Positions 21,571 through 32,493 of a stretch of 64,000 nucleotides of DNA are shown piece after piece; position 1 is the first letter of the stretch; every line of letters starts with the position of its first letter. The stretch lies in assembly GCF_905220565.1 (NCBI RefSeq), contig NC_059405.1:14896081-14960080 (forward strand), in the 5' to 3' direction. The stretch comes from Melitaea cinxia (taxonomy: Eukaryota > Arthropoda > Insecta > Lepidoptera > Nymphalidae). The notes below the pieces were generated by a model. The model was not told the origin of the DNA. It was given only the letters and a program-made list of their open reading frames with translations, and made no database searches. The translations under genes were made by a program, and so were the position numbers.

Positions 21571-21655
21571 TTTAGGACGACCGTTACGGTGTAATGGTGC
21601 GAAAGTTCCATTAACGCGCGCGGTTGATGGTTCGATTCCCGTTAAGAGATATTAA
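21571..21655 (+). mobile_element. tRNA-derived SINE head (family G)
   Basis: 'Acgaccgttacggtgtaatgg' (A-box side) is followed by a B box GGTTCGATTCC ('gatggttcgattcccgttaag'). A related, internally deleted reverse head lies at 38798-38858. The rest of the element is not recognised. Confidence 0.6.
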
Positions 21656-21944
21656 TAAAACGTAAGTAAAACAATGTAATGTTGTAGAAAAAATTCTAAC
21701 GTGCCATTTATCCTTGTTGATTTCTTCACGGTAACTTAGAAAGAACAACAAGCTTTGATTACAATTGTTTCTATTAGTAGGACAGCCTCGGAACAATCCG
21801 AAACGTAGCAGCGTAGCAGATGACTTCCAAATCCTCATCTTTATGAAGGAGGCTCCTGATCACCAGTGGCAGGTTTAGAGGCTGTTTTAGTTTCATTATT
21901 CGTTTTAATGTAATAATCTATTGGTCTTATAGAAAAAATATTTA

Positions 21945-22023
21945 TGGTGGATTAAGTTCTAACAGTCTAACCCTTCTCCTACATGGAGAAAGAGGCCTAG
22001 CAGTGGAATGTTACAATCTGAAT
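21945..22023 (+). mobile_element. 5'-truncated SINE A
   Basis: 'Ggtggattaagttctaacag', 'ccttctcctacatggag' and 'gcctagcagtggaatgttac' represent only the 3' end of family A. Confidence 0.8.
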
Positions 22024-22087
22024 CGTTATAGTTGTAGATTTATTGGTCAGATAAGCCTGCTTGTAATTTTTATAAATTATTTATCTA

Positions 22088-22543
22088 CAAGCGACCCGCC
22101 CCGGCTTCGCACGGGTGCAATGCTTTTACTAAATATACTACAGAATGTCTTTATTTATAGTGTGAAGCTAGCTTATAAGCATGGTTATTAACATAATAAC
22201 AACAACATTCAAATATGCGTCTATAGATTACACGTTGTTACAGAGTGCATTGAAGAAATAAAGGTTCACTGCTCGTTCCCCGTAGGTGATAGAGTGATAA
22301 TATGTAGCCTATATGTTGACCCGACTTCTTAATAATATTCGTGCCAAATTTGAAGTAAATCCATGCAGTATTTTTTGAGTTTATCCCGGACATACATACA
22401 GACAAACAGACAAATAGACAAAAATTCTAAAACTATATTTTTGGCTTCGGTATCGATTGTAGATCACACCCCAAGTATTCTTTTAAAAAAATATTCAATG
22501 TACAGTTTTGACCTCCCTACCATTTTATTATATGTATTATAGA
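22088..22543 (-). mobile_element. Long non-autonomous Helitron, reverse strand
   Basis: On the minus strand it starts TCTATAATACATATAATAAA with A before it, passes 'gataccgaagccaaaaatat', 'gtccgggataaactc' and 'ggggaacgagcagtgaacc', and ends GCGAAGCCGGGGCGGGTCGC followed by a decayed CTAG (TTG). At 456 bp it is the longest clear copy of this type here. Confidence 0.75.
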
Positions 22544-23574
22544 TAATACATTAAGAGCTTACTTTTCAACAAGACAAGATCATAAAACACAAATTATTAT
22601 ATAAAGTGCTTATATACAATATTTTTATTAAAATTGTGTTCATGTTACCTACATAAAATGTTTAATTGCAAAATTACAATGGATCACTGTTTAACAATTA
22701 TTGAATACTTGATTGTGTATTGTGTGTGTTGACTTATCGACGAATTTACAACATGAAAATATCATTTAAAGTACTTGATTAACAATAATAAATAATATAA
22801 AGTATGAATATATCTATAAAAAATATTGTTTAAATATGCATAACTATAATTAAAATGCTTCACACTCAGAAGATAAATATAAAATATAATATAATACGTT
22901 CAATGTATACTAGGGTGTGACAAAAAAGCTAAAAAATACAAAAAACCCGGAAAATTAAACTTCAAAGCTGTAAAACAAATCAAATATCAAAGATAGAAAT
23001 TCAATTCCATGAAATTTTTTGTACTAAATATAATACTAAAAAAGGTCCATTCATTCCATTTCTTGAAAAATGATTTCACAGTTTACAGGACAAAAAAGTA
23101 TTAAAAAACCATATTTCCCATGTTATTGTGTTTTATATGGGAAAATTTAAAATTCAATGAAGAACCTTAGAATTAGAATTTTGAGCTCCACTTTTAACGG
23201 GCGCTTTGTTGGGACATTTTCTAAGATATTTTGGGGTAAGAGCAAAGAAAAAAATATCATCGATAAAAAAACTATCTCAAAACTAGGTCACGTAATAGCC
23301 TGTGTTTTAGCTGATATCCGACAGATAACTAAAACATATTCAGAAAGTTTATGCCTATCATGTGTCGAGTTATAGGAAACACGGGAGTAACGAAGTGAAG
23401 AATTCTCAACGATCAATGACGATAGGGTATTTTTTCATTTATATATACTACCTGAAAAACTTCATACCACTATTTTTTCATGAATAAATTGTTATTTTTT
23501 AAATTTCACGCTACGTGTGTAGTGAACTTACTCTGCAATCAAGGGCGGCAGGATCTTTTTTCATTTGCAAACGT
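22544..23574. other. AT-rich low-copy stretch
   Basis: The part 22920-23400 has a slightly different texture and a 72-codon frame at 23157-23375 with no domain. No repeat family is recognised. Confidence 0.45.
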
Positions 23575-23735
23575 CTAGCTAACCCGGCGATCATTATACC
23601 GCCATATTGTTTCTCGTGCTTTCGATTTTTAAAATTTTTCTCTTAAACTAACTTGGTCCTGACAATAAAAAAAAAGAATGATACAATTTGGTGCAGTTGT
23701 TCTTATGTCGTCGTTATGCGCGTACATACGTTTCG
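23575..23735 (-). mobile_element. Helitron-like fragment (family K)
   Basis: On plus it opens CTAGCTAACCCGGCGATC, the reverse of a Helitron 3' end. It then shares 'ctgacaa', 'agaatgatacaatttggtgc' and a 'gcgtaca' block with 50344-50500, which has the same orientation. Confidence 0.5.
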
Positions 23736-24247
23736 TTTTCATTTTTATATGTATACTCGCAGATATCAGCGAAATATCATCGACTTTAAAAACGGAAATT
23801 GAAAACGAATAGACGTGCTCTCCGTTCAATGTAATAATTAAGATAAAACGATTTTCAATAATTTCGTTTCGAGTCGATAAAATAAAACGCATTTATTACA
23901 TACTTTTTAAAATAGTCACGTAAAATCTGTAAAACTTTTTATGGAAGTGCAATGCTTCAATGTGTATTAAAGTAGTAAAACGCCATAATTTATTTAATTT
24001 AGAAATATAAATAGCCTAAACATGAATTTGCATGGAAAATACATTACGAATTCAGTAAATATCAATCGAATTTTAAGGAAAATTTTGAAATAAAAATTAA
24101 AAATTTAATTTTAGATAATATTTACATTTATACTTTAACTAGATGCGCTCATTTTTTTTTTTTTTATATTATTAGAAAATTGTTGCAAATAAATCTTATT
24201 TTAGGCTGTTCAGCATACCAACATAAATAATTATACACACGACGTAA
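23736..24247. other. AT-rich low-copy stretch
   Basis: The 87-codon reverse frame spanning 23629-23892 covers repeat and AT-rich sequence and has no domain. Confidence 0.45.
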
Positions 24248-24885
24248 ATAATTGTGCTCGCAAACGAAAAAAAAACCGACTTCAATTACATCGACGAGTA
24301 ATACAACGTAGATTGACGAAAAAATAGTCAAGTAACTACGCATTATCAAAGATTACTCAAAAAGCGGTTATCAGATCTCAATAAAATTTATATGTGACCA
24401 CATGATAAACATCAGCTTTCGATTAAATTAAAAATTATGAAAATCGGTACACCCAGTAAAAAGTTATTGCGGATTTTCGAGAGTTTCCCTCGATTTCTCT
24501 GGGATCCCATCACCAGATCCTTACCAGATCCACCGGTTTCCTTATCATGGTATCAAACTTAAAATATCCTCTTTCTAACTTTAAAATAATTATCAAAATC
24601 GGTACATCCAGTAGAAAGTTATGCGGTATAATAGAACGTAGGTCGATGAAAAAAGCGTCAAGTAAAAACGCATTATTAGATATAACTCGAAAAGCAGTTG
24701 TTAGATCTCAAATAAATTTAAATGGAACCAAATGACACACACCACCTTTTGATTAAAAGAAAATTTATCGAAATCGCTCTACCCAGTCAAAAGTTCTGAA
24801 GTACTGTTCTGATATACATACATAAAAAAAATATAAAAAAATACAGTCGAATTGAGAACCTCCTCCTTTTTTGGAAGTCGGTTAA
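24248..24885 (-). mobile_element. Family C element, near full length, reverse
   Basis: On plus it opens 'aattgtgctcgcaaacg', 'accgacttcaattacatcg' and closes 'gagaacctcctccttttttg' and 'gaagtcggtta'. Both halves of the dimeric interior are present, matching 19795-20441. Confidence 0.85.
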
Positions 24886-25046
24886 ATACACACACTAGAG
24901 ATGAATCTAACATATTAAGCACACGGCAAAAAAGAAATATCAAAGACGAGATTCTATATAAATATATAACAGAAAAAATATATTTTACTGGATTGGTTTT
25001 ATTTTTCACAATGAAAAAAATTTTATAAAGGTGCCTTGTCAGAATA

Positions 25047-25100
25047 ATTTATTTATTTATTCATAAGTCAACAACAATAAGTAGTACAACAACAAATACA
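25047..25100 (-). mobile_element. Possible LINE 3' tail, reverse strand
   Basis: On minus, 'gttgttgacttatg' is followed by (AATA)n, a layout common at LINE 3' ends. The adjoining 25101-25450 may be its untranslated or degraded upstream part; a 105-codon plus frame there is rich in N, K, T and Q and looks like composition. Confidence 0.35.
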
Positions 25101-27105
25101 AAATTAATAAAGTAAACATCAGTATCTAGATAATTGCCTACTTTTTTACAGGTGTTCCTAAATACCGTTAATCACAGACATACGTGCAAACATTTTAATT
25201 TTAACAAAAAATTGACAAACCCAAAAATATATAAAATTGCATTCAGAATATTCAATACCATTGGATTAAATACAAATGATACTTTAATAAATAAAACCAA
25301 TTTAAAGGTAAAACAAACAATAAAACACATAAAGGTACATTCAGATCAACACAAAGCACACAGTCAGCAACGTCAAAAGCAACAAAACGTATATTTTATT
25401 AAATTCTATCAGTATTATTCGAAATTCAGGGGGTGCAAGACAGCTAGATAAAACCCCGGTCATACATTAATACGAATAGCGCTATAAAAGTCAAGCGGAC
25501 AATCGAAACGCTTCAACAGTTGCCACCGAATGCGTTCGCATCGTGATACCGTTATTTATAGCGTTATTTTTGTGTAGCTGTTATCATTAAACATTATTGC
25601 ATTCGATATTTCATATATTATCCCGTAATACCATAATACCTTAAATTATGTTCGGTGTTAAAATGTATGGAATATGTATTTATTAAATGAGTAAAAGTCG
25701 AAGTTCTTGCTGATTCTTTTCAGCTGATTATCTAGCTGATAGCTGATATCTGATTTACACGTAACTGATGAAATTTTACCATAATATATATCTCAAATTA
25801 TTTTAGAGATTTATTTAGGCAATAGTTCATTTCACCCTTTAGATGTACATAAAAGAAAAGTATAATAAAGAAAGACCTTAAGAGTGTAAAGGCGTTCATA
25901 TAACCAAAGTGTACGTCATGGTTTTACCAGCATTATTCTTGATCCCGTCTCTTCTGTGTAAAGATTTCTATTTGTCTACAAACAAAATTTCTTCGCAATG
26001 GATTTAGATTGCTATATTAAATAAGGATATATATCTAAATATATTGTAGTAACAATAAAGGCATTATAAGATAAAATATCCATTCAACGATAACCAATTA
26101 ATGTAGTCAACGGTACGAATTCGCTACTTCCAATCCTTCAAAGCTGAAATAACGAATCGGACCCATGGCGACGAGCGTTCTGAACAAACAACGTTGCACG
26201 CTATTGTCGTTCGTATTGCATTCATAGAGGTGTTAGAACTGTTTGCGCTAATCTCAACTATGTGAGCTTTGCGATCATAGTACTATAGGCTGGAATTTTG
26301 TAGGCAGGGTTGTTACTTTCATATTGTAACGATGACTTACTTTTAAATGTTAAAAAAATATTTTATTCAAATGAGACAGATTATGCGACGTTTTCATTAC
26401 TACGTACTAAGTTTCAGACAGAACAGTGTGTTAGAAAACTTAAATCTTAAAATTCTTACTGTATGATTATGGATATACTCAGTAAACAAACACGTTTATC
26501 ACTTAAACAATAAGTAAAAGCTCAGATTCCGTCCTACGGCACAAACAATACAGTAACAAAAACCCGTATGACCCATACAAATATTTATCATGAACGGCAA
26601 ACGTTCCCATCATCGCTAGATTATCTGCTAACGTCAGGTGCTGCGACCACTAAGAGAACGCGTCATCAAATAAAACGTATTAATGATATCCTTATTATTA
26701 TCATTTGTTCTATTGTACTTCGACACTGCTGCCACATAAAAATAACCGAAACTTTATCTTAACTTCAACAATAAAAGCGTAATTGATAGTTATAAACTAC
26801 TTAGTAAAGATACAACGCTAAAAGCCAAATAATCTCATAATGTGAAATGATTTCGTTAAAGGCGGTTCAGCTTGAGCCATCTGACGTCGAAGATTGATAG
26901 TCGCGCTTTAAGATTGGGTCGAAAACGACGTTCGTGTTTAACAAAACGAGCTTTCACTAAATTACGTGTTGTGCTTCAAACTATTACTCTAATAAAACTT
27001 ACATTTTAACATAAAATGATTTACAATTATTAATATATTTTTTATTACGCGTAACGAATACACCTTTAACTTTTTTTACTTTACAAAATCAAAAAACTTA
27101 AATGT
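25101..27105. other. Long low-copy stretch
   Basis: No gene is recognised. Locally CpG-richer parts at about 26100-26280 ('tgtcgttcgtattgcattc', 'cgacgagcgttctgaac') and 26870-26960 are worth comparing between species. The rest is AT-rich. Confidence 0.4.
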
Positions 27106-27418
27106 ATAATTGTGTTTGTTCGTAAACGAGATAAGCCGTCTTTAATTACATCGACAAGTAATACAATGTAAGTAGACGAAAAAAATTACCAAACGCATTA
27201 GTCGTCACTGCGATATTCGAGGGTTCCCCTCGATTTCTCTGGGATTCCATCATCAGATCCTGGTTTCCTTACCATGGTACCACAGTTAGGATATCTCCTT
27301 TCCAACAAAAAAGGAATTATCAAAATCGGTTCATAAAAGACGAAGTTATCCCCGAATATACATAAAAAAATATATATGGTCGAATTGAATAACCTTCTCC
27401 TTTTTTGAACTCGGTTAA
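27106..27418 (-). mobile_element. Family C element, short form, reverse
   Basis: On plus it opens 'aattgtgtttgttcgtaaacg', keeps 'cattagtcgtcactgcgat' and 'tcatcagatcctggtttcc', and closes 'ttgaactcggttaa'. It belongs to the short subfamily with 16597-16906 and 50949-51253. Confidence 0.8.
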
Positions 27419-28329
27419 AAACTCATTTAATTAAGCAGAGTTGCTTCGGGGTAATTTTTTTCTACACAGCCTAACATCATTAAAAGCAATAATTTTAAGA
27501 CATGTTCATTATCGATAAAGTACCTTGATCGATATGCCATGCAGATATTTGTACTAGGCATGTGATTTTGAGACAATGTTATGGGTGTTGGTGTTCCTTT
27601 TATCTTTTTCCTGACACAAAACACAGAATTTTGTATCTTAATTTTTTAAGCCTTTGTTTGTGAAGCATTTAACATAATTTAATTACTGCTAACTTTTTTC
27701 TATCTTTTTTAGTATCTTTAGCATTGTGCAATTATGATGTCAGCGACTTGTGTGATTTGTCATAAATTGAATAACATTATGTTATTTGAAATTATTGTCA
27801 TAGTTAAATAACAAGGCTTAAACTTCAAATCACATTATTTTCCATTCTACATACATTATTACGAACGAATCAAAATAAATTTTAATAAAAAATGACATAT
27901 TTCACTAAAACTTTTCGTAGCAAATAATCACAATGCACTGTTGTATCGAATACTACTTATTTCGTTCAAGTTTTCAACTGCTCGCGAGCCAACTCCTGAC
28001 GGCCGTGATTTATGGAGTAGACTTAACATTGGAGATTTGATCACGCAACTCATCCCCAAATATATAAATTATCTGTTGGTTGTATCGTGCCAACGTTTGA
28101 ACGTCGGTACCGTTTTAAATGGTATATCACTTCATTTCACTGCGGTACTGTTACAATTACTATTTTTTTTTATTTTTGAAGTCAGACTTTTTTAGCGCGT
28201 TAGCGGAAAAAAATATGAAAGTAAATTTTTACGATGCGCGCGCACACTGTCACAAAAACGTAGTATAAGTTCTTACGTGCGTACATAAGTACACAGACAC
28301 ACACACTTTTTTATACTACAAAGGTGAAA
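27419..28329. other. Low-copy stretch
   Basis: Two frames (65 codons reverse at 27427-27624, 84 codons plus at 27941-28195) lack recognisable domains. No repeat family is recognised. Confidence 0.4.
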
Positions 28330-28440
28330 AGGTGCTTTTCAGCATGCGTACAAACCGCTTGGTGGTAAGGGGATATCGTAGCCTATGGACACTTACAATA
28401 CCAGAATCATTGCAAGCGCGTTGCCAATCCTATACTCTTA
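28330..28440 (-). mobile_element. Family D 3' end, degenerate, reverse
   Basis: On plus, 'gtacaaaccgcttggtggtaag', 'tatcgtagcctatggac', 'accagaatcattgcaagcgc' and 'gttgccaatcc' are the complement of the family D tail ('ggcaacgcgcttgcgatgc', 'gctacggtaa', 'ccatcaggtgagc'). Confidence 0.6.
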
Positions 28441-28512
28441 GTTCTAGCATTTAATAATAGTTGATGTTTAAATATGCTGGGTGGGAATTAAACATGGTGG
28501 TATTATTATTAT

Positions 28513-28544
28513 GGCACCCGTGCGAAGCCGGGGCAGTTACCTAG
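28513..28544 (+). mobile_element. Helitron 3'-end fragment
   Basis: 'Cacccgtgcgaagccggggc' then 'agttacCTAG' before T is the 3' terminus of the 'gaagccgggg' Helitron type in plus orientation. Nothing upstream matches the family body. Confidence 0.6.
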
Positions 28545-29056
28545 TATTTTTATAAAGAATGAAACTAACAAATGATCTCTTTTATTTTTTATTTTGAATA
28601 AAGATTAAAGTATATAATTTTATGTATATTTATTTTTAATCCGATTTTAATACTTGATGCTAAGCAAAATAGACTAAAAATAAAACGCTTAGTACCATAG
28701 TACTAAGTAAAAAGCCATTAGTGAGAATTAACTAAACGTAAAGCCTTTATAATCCACATCATTACATTAACGTCCGTGTTTGGGTCACGGAAATTCAAAC
28801 GAGTACAAATTTCGTTACTTTTCGTTCGTACTCGAGGGTGCCACTGTCGGTCAGTCTATCACAGGGCTTGTATTTCACTAATCCTAATGGGTATCATTAA
28901 AATTTTCACAGACTATGTACGCATAGTAATCGCTTTAGCGACCACTAATAAAAATAAACACGAAGTAAAACTCAAAATGGGTCTACAGACGAGATTTTCA
29001 TTTATATTTTTTCGTTCTCACTCGATTTGATAAATTGTATACTATTTCTTTATTAC
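28545..29056. other. Low-copy stretch
   Basis: An 84-codon frame at 28776-29030 has no domain. The part 28740-28870 is somewhat CpG-richer. Confidence 0.4.
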
Positions 29057-29385
29057 TTCATCATCAATTCAGCCTATCTCAGTCCACTGCTGGACATAGG
29101 CCTCCAATTCGCGTCAAAAATGGCGTGAACTCTTGTGTGTTGCCCATAGTCACCACGCTGGGCAGGCGGGTTGATGACCGCAGGGCTAACTTCGTCGCAC
29201 CGAAGACGGTGCTGCCCGTCTTCGGCCTATATATTACAAAACGAGCAGTTCGATGGTTATCCCGCCATCGGTCGACTTTATAAGTTCCAAGGTGGTAGTG
29301 GCACTGTGTTATCCCTTAGTCGCCTCTTACGACACCCACGGGAAGACAGGGGGTGGCTATATTATTTACTGCCGTAGCCTCACAG
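29057..29385 (-). mobile_element. Family B retroelement, near full length
   Basis: In minus sense it runs from 'ctgtgaggctacggcagtaa' through 'gtgggtgtcgtaagaggcg' to 'ggcctatgtccagcagtgg' and a short 'tgatgatg' tail, parallel to 55539-55876. Confidence 0.85.
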
Positions 29386-30081
29386 TTTATTTCATATTAT
29401 TTGGTAAAACGGAATTCCGACAGGAAATTGCAAAACTTATTCGTCATAGGCCGGGGATTTAAGTTTTAATTAATTGTCGTCAAAAGTCGTCAGTGCTAAC
29501 CCTGACATAAGTACGATACGTTTCTTCCCACGATTTACGGAATTTCCACATCCGAACAATTCCCCGGCGATGCTGTAAAGGTCCAAACAGCAAGGTATAT
29601 TGGAGCTATAGGCATTCAGGTGTACAACATCCGATATACTCACGATGTTACAGTGCCTTTAATAACTGGGCGTTGTCTTTAATAGTTACCCGTCTATCTC
29701 TATGACTTTGTTTACTGGAGATGGAATTTTGATGTAACCTATTAAAAAATCACATATTTTTGTAATCTTCGCTTTTTTAGATCTTTGCAAATCGTAGAAA
29801 AATAATTCTAAGCATGCGCAAACCGATCTAATTTATATCACATTAAACACGAACGAAACCGCACGGAAACCTTATATATTATATATTTACAAAGGTTTTA
29901 CGAAAATATTAATTAACAAAGTTAATATAAAAGATTAAACGAATCTAATTAAGTTTGGACGTCATCTGCGCCGCTCGTCGAGGGAGCGGTAATATCCCTT
30001 GAAGATATTTTTAGTATTCCGTCATTGTATCGGAGGTGACGAGAATAATTGGACGACGAGATATTGAATTATATATAAATA
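29386..30081. other. Low-copy stretch
   Basis: The part 29440-29700 is moderately CpG-rich ('aattccccggcgatgctg', 'ggcattcaggtgtacaac'). A second small block 'catctgcgccgctcgtcg' lies at about 29960. No gene is recognised. Confidence 0.4.
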
Positions 30082-30314
30082 TCAGCGACCCGCCCCGTCT
30101 TCGCACGGGTGCAATGCTGATACTATCAACAACAAATGATACGTTAGAAACCTCTAAAATTATCAGTGTTTCTTCACCATATTTATGGATGTATTATACC
30201 TATAAACCTTCCTCTTGAATCACTCTATCTATTAAAAAAGCCCGCATCAAAATTTGTTGTGTATTTTTAAAGATCGAAAAGAAAGAAGCGATTTTGTTTT
30301 ATACTGTGTAGTGA
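30082..30314 (-). mobile_element. Non-autonomous Helitron, reverse strand
   Basis: On plus it opens 'cagcgacccgccccgtc' and ends 'ttgttttatactgtgtagtga'; the terminal CTAG is altered. The interior matches 1292-1583 and 2961-3165. Confidence 0.7.
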
Positions 30315-30482
30315 AGATACATAGGACAAAGTACGAAATATCTTTTTATTTTTATTTTTTTATTCTTTATTTAAAAAACCAAGAGCTTAACAAAAAAATG
30401 TACCATACAGCTATGTTTATGCTATGTAGTACTGCCAATAACAGGATTCCTTTAAATTACCAAATAACACGCTAAAATGAAA

Positions 30483-30689
30483 TGTAATATATAAAATTCT
30501 AGTGTCGCGGTGTTTGTAGTTAAACTCCTCCGAAACGGCTTGACCGAATCTCATGAAAATTTGTGTGTATATTAGGTAGGTCTGAGAATCGAACAACATC
30601 TATTTTTCATACCCTTAAGTTATAAGGGGTGGGGGGGGGGATTAAGGGGTTAACATATATCGCAAAACAACGTTTGCGGGGTCAGCTAG
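30483..30689 (+). mobile_element. Non-autonomous Helitron, plus copy
   Basis: It starts TGTAATATATAAAATTCTAG (canonical TC changed to TG), contains 'aaactcctccgaaacggc' and 'ggtaggtctgagaatcgaac', and ends ACGTTTGCGGGGTCAGCTAG before T. It is the plus-strand counterpart of 7037-7338. Its 3' part is tandemly duplicated downstream. Confidence 0.8.
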
Positions 30690-30872
30690 TAACAAAATAA
30701 TAAACTAAGAAATTTAGGATGCTATCAACTTAAGCCTACATCTATTTTTCATACCCCTAAGTTGTAGGGGGGGGATTAAGGGGGCTAATAAGATATATGG
30801 CAAAACAACGTTTGCGGGGTCAGCTAGTAACAAAATAATAAACTAAGAAATTCAGGATGCTATCAACTTACG
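30597..30872 (+). repeat. 142-bp tandem duplication covering a Helitron 3' end and flank
   Basis: The unit starting CATCTATTTTTCATACCC recurs at 30597 and 30739. Each unit holds a G-run, 'caaaacaacgtttgcggggt' with CAGCTAG, and then the flank 'aacaaaataataaactaag' with 'aggatgctatcaactta'. The flank is duplicated along with the Helitron end. Confidence 0.85.
30626..30651 (+). other. G-run with G-quadruplex potential
   Basis: GGGGT followed by ten G, then ATTAAGGGG, offers four G-tracts with short loops. The second tandem unit has a shorter run (eight G near 30764-30773), so the run length varies between copies. Confidence 0.5.
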
Positions 30873-30944
30873 TTTATCTATACAAATAAATAAAATAATT
30901 TAAAAAATATATATGGTGTCCTCTGTCCTCTTTTAATATCAAAA

Positions 30945-31033
30945 TCAAATCGTCCTCAAAATCTAGAGCAGCCCGACTGGGGAAGTCCTTCAACCTTACA
31001 GGAGATGACAGCCAATAATACTGTTCTCAAATA
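30945..31033 (+). mobile_element. Family D internal fragment
   Basis: 'Tctagagcagcccgactggg', 'aaccttacaggagatgac' and 'aataatactgttctcaaat' match the 5' part of the copies at 31084 and 47811. The adjacent full copy suggests either two insertions or a local duplication. Confidence 0.65.
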
Positions 31034-31083
31034 GTTAAATAATGTTTAAAAAATTGGATTAGTTATGAGATAACAGTTACTTT

Positions 31084-31340
31084 TAACTGAGATAGGACAC
31101 AGCAAAAAATATCCAGCTCAAAATCTCGAGCAGCCCGACAGGCGAAAGACCTTTTAGAATATTACAGCTATATAATACTGCTTTTAAGCAGTGTTATGTT
31201 CCTGTGGTGCGTAAGGCGACCAGAGCTCCTGGGGAGAGTCAGGGCCAGAGTCAACAACACGGTTTCAATGCTCCTTTTGTTGCAGGCGTCCATAAGCTAC
31301 GGTAACGCTTACTGTCTAATAATAATAATAATAATAATAA
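31084..31340 (+). mobile_element. Family D retroelement with (AAT)n tail
   Basis: It runs from 'aactgagataggacacagc' through 'gtgttatgttcctgtggtg' and 'cagagctcctggggagagt' to 'ataagctacggtaacgctt' with 'actgtctaat', and ends in an (AAT)n run at about 31316-31340. Confidence 0.75.
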
Positions 31341-31731
31341 CAACTTTTATGTAAATATATGTAAATTTATTATAATATTTTTATAAGTATTTATTATATT
31401 ATATATATCTATTATATATGAAGCGGGTGGAGTGACATCCAGTATATTAATAAATTCTTTATTGGACCAAATGCTTTACAATTTCATAATCCGCAAACTG
31501 CGTGACAGTTTATCGGTGGAAAATGAATATTCGTGTATCTGGTGGACCTTATGCTTGTTTGCCACCTTTATAGTATATTTTTAAGCGACTTCCAAAAAAG
31601 GAGGAGGTTCTCAATCTCATTGCATTTTTTTTAAATGTATGTTACTTCAGAACTTTTGTCTGGGAGGACCGATTTCGAGAAATAATTTTTTAATCGAAAG
31701 GTGGTGCGTGTCATTTGGTCCCATTAAAATT

Positions 31732-31745
31732 TATTTGAGATCTAA
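31732..31745. repeat. Left TSD of tRNA-unit insertion
   Basis: TATTTGAGATCTAA (14 bp) recurs exactly at 32494-32507. The uninterrupted family C copy at 19795-20441 has this sequence once, showing it was duplicated on insertion. Confidence 0.9.
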
Positions 31746-31812
31746 GATTTTTATTTTTGTGTTACCCACATTAGGAATTCTAAACATTTTTGAATATCAT
31801 ATCAAAAATTGA

Positions 31813-31885
31813 CCGCTCCAGCGGGGTTCGAACCCGCGTCTCCGACGTACCGTGTCGGCGCTCTAGCCAATTAAGCTATGGAACG
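31813..31885 (-). tRNA. tRNA-like gene, anticodon GGT (Thr-like), copy 1
   Basis: The 73-nt sequence folds as a full cloverleaf: acceptor CGTTCCA with TGGAGCG (seven pairs, one T-G), D stem GCTT/GAGC, anticodon stem CCGAC/GTCGG with loop ACGGTAC, 4-nt variable loop AGAC, and T arm GCGGG-TTCGAAC-CCCGC. An A box (TAGCTTAATTGG), a B box (GGTTCGAACCC) and a T5 terminator 4 nt downstream give a complete Pol III unit. Position 33 is C instead of the nearly universal T, no intron is seen, and the gene sits in a mobile insertion. It could therefore be a tRNA-like pseudogene. The isotype follows only from the GGT anticodon. Confidence 0.65.
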
Positions 31886-32084
31886 ATACACCCGCTCGAG
31901 CGAAATTTTCGATATGATAATTTTAAATTACGGTTTAAGCGAACCGTGGCGCCGTCTATAGTGAGCTCTTTACAGAAACCCGTAACTATTCAAAGTTTCA
32001 TATTACAATGAAAATCTTTGACAGGAGACGCTTAAACCGTAATTTAAAATTATCATATCGAAAATTTCGCTCGAGCGGGTGTAT

Positions 32085-32157
32085 CGTTCCATAGCTTAAT
32101 TGGCTAGAGCGCCGACACGGTACGTCGGAGACGCGGGTTCGAACCCCGCTGGAGCGG
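32085..32157 (+). tRNA. tRNA-like gene, anticodon GGT (Thr-like), copy 2
   Basis: It is identical to copy 1 on the opposite strand and lies head to head with it, with 199 bp between the two genes. A T5 run at 32162-32166 serves as Pol III terminator. The A and B boxes are intact. The same C33 oddity applies, so function is uncertain. Confidence 0.65.
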
Positions 32158-32394
32158 TCAATTTTTGATATGATATTCAAAAATGTTTAGAATTCCTAAT
32201 GTGGGTAACACAAAAATAAAAATCTTAGATATTAAAAATAGCACGGTGTCGTCTCCTGTCAAAGATTTTCATTGTAATATGAAACTTTGAATAGTTACGG
32301 GTTTCTGTAAAGAGCTCACTATAGACGGCGCCACGGTTCGCTTAAACCGTAATTTAAAATTATCATATCGAAAATTTCGCTCGAGCGGGTGTAT

Positions 32395-32467
32395 CGTTCC
32401 ATAGCTTAATTGGCTAGAGCGCCGACACGGTACGTCGGAGACGCGGGTTCGAACCCCGCTGGAGCGG
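32395..32467 (+). tRNA. tRNA-like gene, anticodon GGT (Thr-like), copy 3
   Basis: It is identical to copy 2 and exactly 310 bp downstream. A T5 terminator lies at 32472-32476. The copy ends 27 bp before the right TSD of the insertion. Confidence 0.65.
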
Positions 32468-32493
32468 TCAATTTTTGATATGATATTCAAAAA

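Noticed and set aside
25134..25451. 105-codon plus frame
   Set aside because: Composition is dominated by N, K, T, Q and I from A-rich DNA, with no domain; it abuts a probable LINE tail.
31790..32011. 73-codon frame, repeated identically on the other strand at 32269-32490
   Set aside because: The identity is due to the DNA palindrome; the frame reads through the antisense of a tRNA-like gene, so it is not a duplicated protein gene.
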